DNA of 64,000 bases, taken from Flavobacterium sp. YJ01. Lineage in GTDB: Bacteria; Bacteroidota; Bacteroidia; Flavobacteriales; Flavobacteriaceae. Shown piece by piece: positions 50,124-58,258 of the stretch (its first letter is position 1; each line of letters begins with the position of its first letter). Position numbers and translations under genes: made by a program. The notes under the pieces are model-generated. The model saw only the letters and a list, made by a program, of their open reading frames with translations. It was not told the origin of the DNA and made no database searches. The stretch lies in the NCBI RefSeq assembly GCF_029320955.1, contig NZ_CP119757.1:2480001-2544000 (forward strand), written 5' to 3'.

Positions 50124-50948
50124 CTATTTACCTCGTTCTAAAATTTCTTCTCCGTTTAAGTAATCAGAAGGTCTTTGTCCTAAAATTTTGAAGAATGTGT
50201 TGCTAAAAGTCGGAACACTATTATAACCAACTTCTTGAGCTACCTCTTTTACAGAAAGTTTCCTTTCTAACAAAAGTTCAATTGCTTTTAAAATTCTTCG
50301 AATGGTATAATACTGAATAAATGACATTTTGAGGTCTTTTTGAAATAAACGATACAAAGAGCGTTCGCTGTAACCAAATTCATGCGCCACATCAGCAAAC
50401 AGAATTGTTTCTCCAAGATTGTTTTCTACATGACGCAAAATTTTACCCAAACGCGCATCTTTTGGCTGTGGAAGTTCTAAAGGTAAATTAGTATGACAGA
50501 TTTGAGGAAGAATCGCTTTTATCGCTTTTGCAATGGTAAAGTTTGGAGAACCTTTTTTCAAATCCCCATTCCACTGATTGGTAAAAAGCATCATCTGCAA
50601 GAGTAGATTATTGACAGGATAAATGCCTTCCTTTTTATAAAACTCATTTTCATCTTTTTCAACCGGAAAATAGAGATTTCGCATCATTACATGTTCCGAT
50701 TTTGGTTCGATGCTGTGTTCCAATCCAGCCGGAATCCAAATAAAATGTCTTGCAGGCAAAAAATAAGATTTCGTTTCAGTTGTTAAAAAAACCACATCGC
50801 CTTCCGCATATAACATTTGTGCTTTGTCGTGTTTATGCGTCGGAACAAGCAGTTCTCCCATTATATCATGATGACAGTAAATGCTTTTTTTATCAGCATC
50901 TACTTTCTTGATGTAATATTTGTCTACTTTAAAAGTTCCTGGTTCCAT
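50124..50948 (-). CDS. AraC family transcriptional regulator
   Basis: A 274-residue AraC-type activator. The N-terminal cupin domain (about 25-110) has YLPARHFIWIPAGLEHSIEP. The C-terminal double helix-turn-helix covers about 165-270: DVAHEFGYSERSLYRLFQKD and VKEVAQEVGYNSVPTFSNTF, with the conserved PSDY-like end QRPSDYLNG. It is upstream of and co-oriented with the TolC-HlyD-MFS operon, so it most likely controls that pump. Ligand unknown. Confidence 0.9.
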   Translation of the reverse strand: MEPGTFKVDKYYIKKVDADKKSIYCHHDIMGELLVPTHKHDKAQMLYAEGDVVFLTTETKSYFLPARHFIWIPAGLEHSIEPKSEHVMMRNLYFPVEKDENEFYKKEGIYPVNNLLLQMMLFTNQWNGDLKKGSPNFTIAKAIKAILPQICHTNLPLELPQPKDARLGKILRHVENNLGETILFADVAHEFGYSERSLYRLFQKDLKMSFIQYYTIRRILKAIELLLERKLSVKEVAQEVGYNSVPTFSNTFFKILGQRPSDYLNGEEILERGK

Positions 50949-51014
50949 AATATAAAGATAGGAAAGAAATAAGTTCCAAATTTTTCAAATTCCAAAACCG
51001 GAATCTAAAAATAT

Positions 51015-51136
51015 TTAACCGCAAAGCGCGCAAGGATTTTTTTCCAGGATTACGCTTATAAACGCAAAGTTCGCAAAGCTATATGGATATAAAACTTTGC
51101 GAACTTTGCGTAAATCTAAGCGTTCTTTGCGGTTAA
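51015..51136. repeat. Dispersed inverted repeat (CCGCAAAG type)
   Basis: TTAACCGCAAAGCGCGCAAG at the left and CGTTCTTTGCGGTTAA at the right, with AACGCAAAGTTCGCAAAGCT / AACTTTGCGAACTTTGCG inner arms. Same family as 19694/20196 and 36683-36845. Confidence 0.85.
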
Positions 51137-51162
51137 ACTTTATATTACCATATAAAAACAAA

Positions 51163-51189
51163 AAAGTCTTTCCGTTAAGAAAGGCTTTT
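51163..51189 (-). terminator. Terminator behind the tRNA-Asp-like remnant
   Basis: AAAGTCTTTCC and GAAAGGCTTTT form a stem in the minus direction of the tRNA remnant. It resembles the terminator of tRNA-Asp copy at 52363 (AAGCCTTTC...GAAAGGCTT), which suggests the remnant derives from a duplicate of that tRNA unit. Confidence 0.6.
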
Positions 51190-51224
51190 AACAACTTAGG
51201 CGGTCTGGACGGGACTCGAACCCG
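51190..51224. repeat. 35-bp direct repeat, copy 1 (tRNA-Asp 3' end)
   Basis: Starts AACAACTTAGGCGGTCTGG and ends CTCGAACCCG. The identical sequence is at 51567-51601. It includes a few bases of tRNA-flanking DNA (AACAACTTAGG) as well as the tRNA 3' half, so the duplication took place beyond the tRNA itself. It bounds the GIY-YIG gene. Confidence 0.85.
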
Positions 51225-51265
51225 TCTCGTCCCTAGACGAGATGACAGCCATGTCTTTCAACCTT
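51190..51265 (-). pseudogene. Broken tRNA-Asp-like copy (3' end kept)
   Basis: The acceptor/T-arm half is intact: CGGTCTGGACGGGACTCGAA then CCCG (51201-51224) equals that of the two real tRNA-Asp genes. From 51225 on the rest is different: TCTCGTC and GACGAGA form an extra 7-bp stem, and the anticodon arm cannot pair. CTGTCA of the original loop is still visible near 51243-51248 (reverse strand). A functional cloverleaf is not possible without the missing 5' half. Confidence 0.65.
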
Positions 51266-51267
51266 TA

Positions 51268-51513
51268 TTATTTTTGATCCTTAATTAAAGCTTCGAGTGA
51301 TTTTCTATTCAACTTTTTCAATCTCAATTCTTCAATCAAAGCTTCTTTTTTATTTTCAAATGCTTTCGAATAAACCAACTCCCATGGTCCTTTGTTCGAA
51401 GTATATCTGCTTCTATTTTCATTATGATACAATAACCTTTGAGTAATATCTTCACTAAACCCATTGTAATAAACATCAAAAGTTTTAGAATAAATGATGT
51501 AAACGTAAAACAT
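51268..51513 (-). CDS. Single-domain GIY-YIG nuclease
   Basis: An 81-residue protein. The GIY-YIG (URI) domain fills it: FYVYIIYS (GIY replaced by YII) and the second strand DVYYNGFSEDITQRLLYHN (YIG as YNG), with the catalytic Arg in ITQRL. The conserved Glu is likely in KEALIEELRLKKL near the end. Such small UvrC-like nucleases are common in Bacteroidota and often near tRNAs; their activity is not well known. The gene lies between two 35-bp direct repeats of a tRNA-Asp 3' end. It starts at ATG 51513, 65 bp behind the tRNA-Asp gene. Confidence 0.88.
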   Translation of the reverse strand: MFYVYIIYSKTFDVYYNGFSEDITQRLLYHNENRSRYTSNKGPWELVYSKAFENKKEALIEELRLKKLNRKSLEALIKDQK

Positions 51514-51535
51514 AAATCAAAACTTAATGGCAAAA

Positions 51536-51565
51536 AAAAATACCTATCATTACGATAGGTATTTT
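51536..51565 (-). terminator. Terminator of tRNA-Asp copy 1
   Basis: AAATACCTATC and GATAGGTATTT form a perfect 11-bp stem with a short loop between the tRNA gene and the GIY-YIG start, so the two are not expected to be one transcript. Confidence 0.8.
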
Positions 51566-51566
51566 A

Positions 51567-51601
51567 AACAACTTAGGCGGTCTGGACGGGACTCGAACCC
51601 G
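51567..51601. repeat. 35-bp direct repeat, copy 2 (inside tRNA-Asp)
   Basis: Identical to 51190-51224; it covers the 3' half of the tRNA-Asp gene at 51578-51651. Spacing between copies is 377 bp. Confidence 0.85.
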
Positions 51602-51651
51602 CGACCCCATGCGTGACAGGCATGTATTCTAACCAACTGAACTACCAAACC
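51578..51651 (-). tRNA. tRNA-Asp (GUC), copy 1
   Basis: Read on the minus strand: acceptor GGTTTGG/CCAGACC with a G-U pair, D-arm with AGTTCAGTTGGTTAGA, anticodon stem CATGC/GCATG with loop CTGTCAC (anticodon GTC), T-arm CGGGTTCGAGTCCCG. 74 nt with discriminator G; CCA is not encoded. Confidence 0.95.
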
Positions 51652-51872
51652 CTGCGTTATTGCGAGTGCAAAAATACAACAGAATTTCGTTTCTGCAAGC
51701 GTTTTTACGAATAAAATTTGAGAATTTTTTAATTGGTTAAATTCCAATATTTTAAAAATCGGTTAGGAAATCAAAAAAGAAGAAGTTTCTTTCTTTTTTA
51801 ACTACAAAGGGTGCAAAGCTTAATTAAACTTTGCGCCTTTAGAACGAAAACATCTATTATTCTTATTAAACA

Positions 51873-51942
51873 TAGCCCGTGGTTTTAACCGCGGGTACAC
51901 AATGTAAATCAATACGTTTCCCGTGGTTGAAACCACGGGCTA
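51873..51942. repeat. Inverted repeat with CCCGTGGTT arms
   Basis: TAGCCCGTGGTTTTAACC at the left and GGTTGAAACCACGGGCTA at the right. Each arm contains its own smaller palindrome (CCCGTGGTTTTAACCGCGGG and CCCGTGGTTGAAACCACGGG), so several alternative stems are possible. Confidence 0.85.
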
Positions 51943-52324
51943 TATTTTAATATATAAATGGAAAATCTTTGTGGACTTACTTGCGGAGATTCTTCGTTCC
52001 TCAGAATAACAAACTGTTCGTTTAAATCATAATTACACAAAAAAAAAAATCGCAAAGCTTAAAATTGATTAAGCTTTGCGACTTTGCATTCTTTAAAAAA
52101 TATCTTTGCTCCCGATAGCTATCGGGATTGCGTATCCCGAGGCTTCGGGATAGCGCTCTTTGCGGTAAAATTTCTTCGGATTTAAACAAAACAAAAGTGT
52201 TATAAATCAAAAAAGCCATCCACAAAAGTGGAAAGCTTTTCATTGGTCTAACTACTAAACCAGCTACGAGTTACAAAGTCGTAGCAAAACAACACAACTA
52301 ATCTTAGATACCGTATTTGGGCAA

Positions 52325-52350
52325 AAAAGCCTTTCTGTTAAGAAAGGCTT
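52325..52350 (-). terminator. Terminator of tRNA-Asp copy 2
   Basis: AAGCCTTTC and GAAAGGCTT form the stem; T run follows in the minus direction. Confidence 0.75.
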
Positions 52351-52362
52351 CTCCCAATATTG

Positions 52363-52436
52363 CGGTCTGGACGGGACTCGAACCCGCGACCCCATGCGTG
52401 ACAGGCATGTATTCTAACCAACTGAACTACCAAACC
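52363..52436 (-). tRNA. tRNA-Asp (GUC), copy 2
   Basis: The same 74-nt sequence as copy 1, with acceptor GGTTTGG/CCAGACC, anticodon loop CTGTCAC and T-arm CGGGTTCGAGTCCCG. CCA is not encoded. Upstream flanking DNA TCTGCGTTATTGCGGTTGC is like that of copy 1 (CTGCGTTATTGCGAGTGC), so the copies are duplicated units. Confidence 0.95.
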
Positions 52437-52522
52437 TCTGCGTTATTGCGGTTGCAAAGATATAACAGAATTTCGTTTCTGCAAGTATTTTTGTAAAAAA
52501 AATGAAATAAATTTTAAAATAT

Positions 52523-53449
52523 TTATCCAAAGTTTTGTTTTTCAACTAAATATGTAGTCAATATTTTTTCAAAATTATCGCCAACATTTACCGAAACGTA
52601 CTTAATTTGGTTCTTTGCGCAGGTTAAAGCCAGATTTTTAAAATAAGCTTCTACCCTTTTTTCATATTCTTGTTTTACATTATCGGCAAAAATTGAAACT
52701 TCTTCTCCCGATTCTAAATCGATAAACTTTCTTGGCGCGTTGTCAAAATCAAATTTCATTTCTGTTTGATTATCAACAACATGAAATAAAACAACTTTAT
52801 GTTTATTATGTTTTAAATGCTGTAAAGCGTTAAAAAGTTTTTCATCATCTTCGGTTTGAAACATATCTGTAAACAGAATAATCATCGAACGGCGATGCAT
52901 TTTCTCGGCTATTTGATGCAAATACGTAATTGTATCGGTCGTTTTTTTGACTTTTGGCTGCACTAATAATTCTTCCAGCTTATTCAAAAGCATTCTGTGG
53001 TGGCGATCGCTTCCTTTTTCTGGCGCATAATATTCGTATTTATCAGAGAAAACGCTTAAACCAACGGCATCGCGCTGTTTCTTCAAAATATTCATTAAAA
53101 CTGCCGAAGCCAAAACCGCAAAACCAATCTTCTTTTCGTAAAAAGGCTGATTTGATTTTAGTTCTGGATAATGCATTGATGATGAATTATCGACAATCAA
53201 ATGGCAACGCAGATTGGTTTCTTCCTCAAAACGCTTCGTATATAAACGGTCTGTTTTGGCAAACAATTTCCAGTCGATATGTTTGGTGCTTTCGCCCGCA
53301 TTGTAAACCTTGTGTTCCGCAAATTCGGCAGAAAATCCAAGAAATGGACTCTTATGCATTCCCGATATAAAACCTTCCACAACCTGATTCGCCAGCATTT
53401 CTAGGTGCTGAAAACTCGAGACTTTTTCTATTTCCGATTCGATTTTCAT
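52523..53449 (-). CDS. DUF58 domain protein (von Willebrand factor A-like)
   Basis: A 308-residue cytoplasmic protein with the DUF58 domain. FLGFSAEFAEHKVYNAGEST and HIDWKLFAKTDRLYTKRFEE are the family signature. A vWA-like core with the metal site LIVDNSSSMHYP (DxSxS) and later ILFTDMFQT follow. DUF58 proteins usually act with MoxR AAA ATPases; none is adjacent here. It overlaps the upstream aminopeptidase gene by 4 bp (shared ATGA), so the two are translated together, which is unusual. Confidence 0.9.
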   Translation of the reverse strand: MKIESEIEKVSSFQHLEMLANQVVEGFISGMHKSPFLGFSAEFAEHKVYNAGESTKHIDWKLFAKTDRLYTKRFEEETNLRCHLIVDNSSSMHYPELKSNQPFYEKKIGFAVLASAVLMNILKKQRDAVGLSVFSDKYEYYAPEKGSDRHHRMLLNKLEELLVQPKVKKTTDTITYLHQIAEKMHRRSMIILFTDMFQTEDDEKLFNALQHLKHNKHKVVLFHVVDNQTEMKFDFDNAPRKFIDLESGEEVSIFADNVKQEYEKRVEAYFKNLALTCAKNQIKYVSVNVGDNFEKILTTYLVEKQNFG

Positions 53450-56019
53450 TCGGTTTCTTTTTTAATATTTTGCGCTTTAAAAAGCAAATCTGTCGCCATA
53501 AATAATTTACGCTTCAAGATTGGACTAAAATTAGGGTTTTCTTTTAAGAATCGCTGCACTTCATCAAAAGCATATTTAGACGAATATTTCCCGATAGTAT
53601 TGTCAAGCCAATCTTTTGGAAAGAAAATATCTCCCGTGCGCTGAATTTCGTCTACCAAATCTAATGAAAATCTAATATATTTCTGTGCACTTTCCTGGCG
53701 AAGCGGATGATTTACATTTGCCAAACCTACAGAAACCCAAGCTTCTTTTTCTCGATTTGAATCATCTTTTAATGATTCTATAAAAGCATTTCGAACCGAT
53801 TCATCTTTGGATAAAGACGGAAGCAGAAATTCAAATCGCTTCTTTTTGTCAGGATTTGATATTGAAGTTCTTGTCTTTTCCAAAATTTCATCTGCTTTTT
53901 CATGTTTGAAAATAGCTAAATTCATCGCCATATTAGTATAATCGTCTTCATTTAATTTCAATCCAGAAATAGAAACTTCTCTATTCCAAATCTTGTACAA
54001 ACTCGCTTTTCCTGAATCTGAATAAGCAACTGAACTGAACAATCCGAATAAAGTCTTTTTGATATTTGCTGACAAATTAGCTTGCAAACGCTCATATAAA
54101 ATACCTAAAAGCTGTTTTTGGACTTTATTTTGCTGTTCTTCGGTAAAAAATCTCCAATAAATTGTATTCAAACTGTTTGATGCAATTCTCAAAACCAACT
54201 CATTTTCTTCCGATTGAATTCCTTTTAAAAAACAATCGAACGCTTTTTCAGGAGAAACATTTCCAATTAATGTATTTTCAAAAAAATTGCTGTAACTCGA
54301 CGCTCTTGCAACCTCATCTTTTAAACTTGAAATATAATTTAAATTATTGCCGTCAAGCGGAAAAACTCCGTACCCGAAACCATTATAGTTGTAAACAACG
54401 GCAAGCGGTTTTTCAAGTCCTTCAGCTTCTTTTACAACTGTATTTTTATCATTAATATTAGTTGCTAAAACCTTCACATCTTCTGCATAAATCAACCCAA
54501 TTTGAAAAACCTGAGGCCAGATATTTCCTGATTTATCTTCTGCTTGTTGTGCAATTTCAAATTTTTTAATTTTATTTTTAGAATCGTATTCTATTTTATC
54601 TGTAAAAATGGTTCTTCCGGATTTATTTACCCAGACTTCGCTCCATTTCTTCATATCCAAAGGCGTTTCTGCATCTAGAATTTCTACAAGATTATTCCAA
54701 TCAGCATTGTCGTTAGCGTATTTTTGAATGTATTTTTGAATTCCTTTCTGAAAAGCTTCTTTTCCCATCGAAGCTTCTAATTGACGCATCATAATTGGCG
54801 CTTTGTTGTAAATCATGGCTCCGTAAAGCGAGCCAGCATCTTTCAAATTTTCCAAATGCTGTCTGATCGGATGCGTGCCCAAAGATCGGTCTTCCGCGTA
54901 AGCGCTGGAATAATGCGCAGTGAAAAATTGTAGATTATGATTGACTTTCGGAAAAATTGGATTCATGATTTTGTCTGCCATGAAATTGGCAAATACTTCT
55001 TTCATCCAAACGTCGTCAAACCATTTCATTGTAACCAAATCGCCAAACCACATGTGCGAAGTTTCGTGTGCGATGAGTTTTGCTCGGTTTAATTTTTCGC
55101 TGTCAGTTGCGCTGTTATCCAAAAATAAAGTCGATTCTCTGTATTGAATTGCACCAACATGTTCCATTCCGCCATACTGAAAAACCGGAATTGAGGCAAA
55201 ATCCAATTTCTGAAATGGAAATTTATAATTGGTATATTTTTCTAAAAAGTCTAACGATTGCTGATGTAAACTGAAAATAGTATCGGTGCTGCTTTCTATT
55301 TTGTTTTTATCATTTTCACGATAAAGAAACGTCATTTCTAAACCTGGTTTCTTTGTAATGCTATTGAATTTTCCAGCGACAAATGAAAACAAATACGTGC
55401 TCATTTTATCAGATTCTCCAAAAGTATATAATGTAAAATCGCCTTTTTCAACTTTCTCTTTTACATCGGCTCCAGCCAAAACCGACCATTCTTTTGGCAC
55501 AGAAAGACTTAATTTGTAAGTTGCTTTAATATCTGGCTGATCAAAACAAGGAAATAAAGTGCTTGCACGATCTGGAACTAATAATGTGTAGAGAAAATCC
55601 TCGTTTCTGTTTAAAGATAAATTCCCTGCAATGAATGAAATTTCGATTGTATTTTTTCCTGAAATTAAACTTCTTGCTGGAATCGCAATATGTCCTTTTT
55701 CATGAACTATTGCAATTTGTTTTCCATTTGCTGAAACCGATTTTATATTTTGAGATTTCTCTTTAAAATCAAGATAAACAGACTGACTTAAATCGGATAA
55801 AGTAAGAATCAACGCCAATTGAGCATTAATGTTTTGACTTTTCTGTTTCGGAATTTCGAATGAAAGATTATAAGTCACGTTTGAGATTTGGCGCTTTCTA
55901 AATTGAGCCAGTTGCTCTGAAACACCATTTTCTAAAATAAGATTTCCTTTTGTTTTTGATTGGGAAAATCCGATTGTAATTGTCATTAAAAAAAGAAGAA
56001 AGCTGTAGAAAATTTTCAT
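53446..56019 (-). CDS. M1-family aminopeptidase, secreted
   Basis: An 857-residue zinc aminopeptidase. Signal peptide 1-19 (ending GFSQ). N-terminal beta domain, then GGMEH at 283-287 (GAMEN-type exopeptidase motif with substitutions) and zinc motif HETSHMW at 318-324 with the second Glu at 341 (KEVFANFMADK). The catalytic set is complete. The C-terminal half is the helical ERAP1-like domain. It should act in the periplasm or outside on peptides. It is first in a two-gene unit with DUF58. A hairpin with GGCTTGACAATCGTCAAACC lies upstream of its start. Confidence 0.92.
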   Translation of the reverse strand: MKIFYSFLLFLMTITIGFSQSKTKGNLILENGVSEQLAQFRKRQISNVTYNLSFEIPKQKSQNINAQLALILTLSDLSQSVYLDFKEKSQNIKSVSANGKQIAIVHEKGHIAIPARSLISGKNTIEISFIAGNLSLNRNEDFLYTLLVPDRASTLFPCFDQPDIKATYKLSLSVPKEWSVLAGADVKEKVEKGDFTLYTFGESDKMSTYLFSFVAGKFNSITKKPGLEMTFLYRENDKNKIESSTDTIFSLHQQSLDFLEKYTNYKFPFQKLDFASIPVFQYGGMEHVGAIQYRESTLFLDNSATDSEKLNRAKLIAHETSHMWFGDLVTMKWFDDVWMKEVFANFMADKIMNPIFPKVNHNLQFFTAHYSSAYAEDRSLGTHPIRQHLENLKDAGSLYGAMIYNKAPIMMRQLEASMGKEAFQKGIQKYIQKYANDNADWNNLVEILDAETPLDMKKWSEVWVNKSGRTIFTDKIEYDSKNKIKKFEIAQQAEDKSGNIWPQVFQIGLIYAEDVKVLATNINDKNTVVKEAEGLEKPLAVVYNYNGFGYGVFPLDGNNLNYISSLKDEVARASSYSNFFENTLIGNVSPEKAFDCFLKGIQSEENELVLRIASNSLNTIYWRFFTEEQQNKVQKQLLGILYERLQANLSANIKKTLFGLFSSVAYSDSGKASLYKIWNREVSISGLKLNEDDYTNMAMNLAIFKHEKADEILEKTRTSISNPDKKKRFEFLLPSLSKDESVRNAFIESLKDDSNREKEAWVSVGLANVNHPLRQESAQKYIRFSLDLVDEIQRTGDIFFPKDWLDNTIGKYSSKYAFDEVQRFLKENPNFSPILKRKLFMATDLLFKAQNIKKETE

Positions 56020-56094
56020 TTTTGAGAGGGATATAAGATTCGTTAAAAATAAAAAAAAGCAACGACATTAAAACTTTCGATTCGACAGAAAACG

Positions 56095-56127
56095 AAAAAG
56101 GCTTGACAATCGTCAAACCTTTTCCTT
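56095..56127. terminator. Hairpin between aminopeptidase and lipoprotein genes
   Basis: AAAAGGCTTGAC and GTCAAACCTTTTC pair around AATC. In minus direction it can end the DUF4082-like lipoprotein gene transcript; a similar hairpin lies at 60516-60548. Confidence 0.7.
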
Positions 56128-56156
56128 TACTAATTCAAAGCTATCCAAAAAAAGAA

Positions 56157-56735
56157 TTATTCAGTTTGTTGAAAATCAAAGCTTAAATCTCCTGCATTGT
56201 AATTTGCCGAAACATTTGTTGGGAAAATTTGTGCAGTTCCAGAAATCCATCTGTATTCGTTAAATGTGATGTTTCCTGCAACAATTGGGTAAGTAACATT
56301 TGTAAGATCTGCTTTGTTCTTTTTGTACCAATCATTTGAGTTCATGGTAATCATATATTTTTTGTCTTTATCTAAAGCCAGTTCGCTAATTTCTTTAGCA
56401 ACCTGTACATCTGCAGTGGCAACGTTTAAGGTTTCAGAACGCAATACAGATTTCGCTGTATAGTCCCAAATCGTAACACGAACAGAAGGGTTTGTTGCTG
56501 GAAGTTTTAAAGTAATGGCTTTAATTTTACCTTTAACTGTTGGCGTAAATACCAATCCGAATTCGTAATCTCCAGAATTAATAAAATTAGTTACTGTAGT
56601 AAAACCTGTTGCAGTGTAGTAAACTTCTAACGGATTTTCAGTTTTATATGTTGGTTTATCGTCTTTATCGCTGCTGCAAGAAATTGCTAAAATGGCAGTT
56701 ACTAAAATGGTTATAATGGTTTTAAACTTTTTCAT
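56157..56735 (-). CDS. Lipoprotein with DUF4082-like domain
   Basis: A 192-residue lipoprotein: MKKFKTIITILVTAILAISC has its lipobox at Cys20. The mature part has a beta-sandwich that looks like DUF4082: EFGLVFTPTVKGKIKAITLK, ITLKLPATNPSVRVTIWDY, and SETLNVATADVQ. DUF4082 domains occur in surface and carbohydrate-related proteins. Function unknown. It is 51 bp behind the collagen-like lipoprotein gene on the same strand, so an operon is likely. Confidence 0.75.
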   Translation of the reverse strand: MKKFKTIITILVTAILAISCSSDKDDKPTYKTENPLEVYYTATGFTTVTNFINSGDYEFGLVFTPTVKGKIKAITLKLPATNPSVRVTIWDYTAKSVLRSETLNVATADVQVAKEISELALDKDKKYMITMNSNDWYKKNKADLTNVTYPIVAGNITFNEYRWISGTAQIFPTNVSANYNAGDLSFDFQQTE

Positions 56736-56786
56736 GATATAAAATTTTGATAGTTTTTGTTTGGTTGAAATTGGTTGTTTTAGAAA

Positions 56787-57335
56787 TTAAGGCTGAATAT
56801 TTAAACGCGCACAAACTTCTTCGTAACTCATTTTAGCATAATCCAGTTTTGCAGTCTTTGCAGTTGCTGCCGCTTTTCCGCCTGGAATTAAAATGTATCT
56901 CCAGTTTAGAGAAGTTGGCAAAGAAACAGTTGTTCCGTCTGCAGCATGTTTAAATCTAAAAAGCTTAATTTTTTGCACAGTTGAAATCGCCGTAATCGTA
57001 TTTACCGATCCTCCAGCTGTTGATGTGTAAGGCAAAGTGTAAATTGAGCTTCCAAAAGACATATAAACAAGTATTGTTCCTTTTGCCAAAATATCAGATG
57101 ATAGTTCTGGAGCATTAATCGTAGTCGATAATCCTGAAGTTCCGTCTATTGTTTCGGCAACCGCTGCTGGGGCAGTCATCCAAGCACTATAAATAACATT
57201 TGCTGTTCCTGTTGCTCCTGGCGCACCATCAACTCCATTGGTTCCATCGATTCCGTTAGCTCCATCATCGCCACTGCATGAAATGGTACTAATTGCAAGT
57301 AAAAAAATTGAAAAAAGGGCTTTAAAAGTTTTCAT
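56787..57335 (-). CDS. Lipoprotein with short collagen-like region
   Basis: A 182-residue lipoprotein: MKTFKALFSIFLLAISTISC with Cys20 as anchor. Right after it is a collagen-like stretch of about eight Gly-x-y triplets (GDDGANGIDGTNGVDGAPGA). The rest (about 50-180) is a beta-rich domain ending with a helix (AKTAKLDYAKMSYEEVCARL). The short collagen part is common in Bacteroidota surface proteins and is thought to act as a spacer, although this is inference. The frame runs up to 57365; ATG 57335 gives the signal peptide. Function unknown. Confidence 0.78.
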   Translation of the reverse strand: MKTFKALFSIFLLAISTISCSGDDGANGIDGTNGVDGAPGATGTANVIYSAWMTAPAAVAETIDGTSGLSTTINAPELSSDILAKGTILVYMSFGSSIYTLPYTSTAGGSVNTITAISTVQKIKLFRFKHAADGTTVSLPTSLNWRYILIPGGKAAATAKTAKLDYAKMSYEEVCARLNIQP

Positions 57336-57553
57336 AATAATTCTAGTCTTTAAAAAATTGGTCAAATGGTTCTTATTTAATTCAATAACATTATTTTTGC
57401 AATTATCATAAAGGCAGTTTCTTTCCTTTTGATTTAATTACATGACAAAGTTGTCGGAATAAATTCTAGCAAAAAATCGCTAATAGACGAACAGCATTTT
57501 AAATAGACAGACAACCATTTTTATGCTTTTTATTTTTTAAAAATCATTTTTGG

Positions 57554-58258
57554 ATGAAGAAATACACGTGTATTATAATTGATGATGATGAAATAGATAG
57601 GCTGACTGCGGTTTCTTATGCCAAGAAATTTCCTGTTTTAGATATTCTAGGCATTTTTGAATCGGCTGAGGATGCTGTTCCTTTTTTAGAAAAAGAAAAA
57701 ATTGACATTTTGTTTTTGGATATTGATATGCCGGGTTTAAACGGAATCGAATTTAGAAAACAAGCTTTAGATATTCCCGTTTGTGTTTTTATAACCGCAC
57801 ATCCTGAACATGCGGTAGAAAGTTTTCAAATCGAAACATTAGATTTTATTGTAAAACCCTTAAAATTAGATCGTTTTACACAGACCATAAATCGTATTGA
57901 AGAATTTATGGAAATTAAACTTAAAGCCTCTTTGTTTGAAGCGAGTATTGGCGGCGATACGATTTATATTAAAGAAGGTCACGAACAGACAAAAGTAAAA
58001 CTGCATGAAATTTTATATCTCGAAGCTTTAAAAGATTATACTTTGGTAGTTACAGACCGAAAAAGGCATTGTGTACTTTCGAGTATTGGAAATTTATTGA
58101 AAGAAGATCATTTTCAGTCCTTTATTCGCATTCACAGAAGTTATGCCGTGCAAAAACAGTACGTTCAAAAGATTAATTCGAGCGAAATAATTTTGAATAA
58201 TAATACCGTCATTCCGATTGGAAGAAGTTATAAAGAAAACTTAAACCTGATGGCATGA
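57554..58258 (+). CDS. LytTR-family response regulator
   Basis: A 234-residue response regulator. The receiver domain (1-120) has IIIDDDEIDR with the acidic pair and phospho-acceptor Asp56 in FLDIDMPG, Thr in VFITAHPEHAVESF, and Lys in DFIVKPLKLDR. The LytTR DNA-binding domain covers about 135-234 (GDTIYIKEGHEQTKVKLHEI, SFIRIHRSYAVQKQYVQKIN). Its stop overlaps the histidine-kinase start by 4 bp (ATGA), so they form a two-component pair. Confidence 0.94.
   Translation: MKKYTCIIIDDDEIDRLTAVSYAKKFPVLDILGIFESAEDAVPFLEKEKIDILFLDIDMPGLNGIEFRKQALDIPVCVFITAHPEHAVESFQIETLDFIVKPLKLDRFTQTINRIEEFMEIKLKASLFEASIGGDTIYIKEGHEQTKVKLHEILYLEALKDYTLVVTDRKRHCVLSSIGNLLKEDHFQSFIRIHRSYAVQKQYVQKINSSEIILNNNTVIPIGRSYKENLNLMA

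Larger units (their letters stand above)
51652..52362. other. 711-bp intergenic region between the tRNA-Asp genes
   Basis: No gene supported. It holds AAAGCTTAATTAAACTTTGCG units near 51815, the inverted repeat at 51873-51942, TTCTTCGTTCCTCAGAATAA near 51990, AAAGCTT/AAGCTTT units near 52055, the palindrome CCCGATAGCTATCGGG near 52110 and CCCGAGGCTTCGGGA near 52136, and a half CCGCAAAG unit near 52155. Part of it could carry promoter DNA for the copy 1 tRNA. Confidence 0.65.

Noticed and set aside
51097..51288. Plus-strand frame across the tRNA-Asp remnant (GGLDGTRTRLVPRR peptide)
   Set aside because: It is the antisense reading of tRNA and repeat DNA, a frequent artefact in genomes with tRNA-Asp genes; no start region or protein features.
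51550..51747. Minus-strand frame over tRNA-Asp copy 1
   Set aside because: It reads through the tRNA; the sequence is explained by the tRNA gene.
52022..52243. 73-codon minus-strand frame in the tRNA gap
   Set aside because: It runs through dispersed repeats (including the CCCGATAGCTATCGGG palindrome) and has no coding character.
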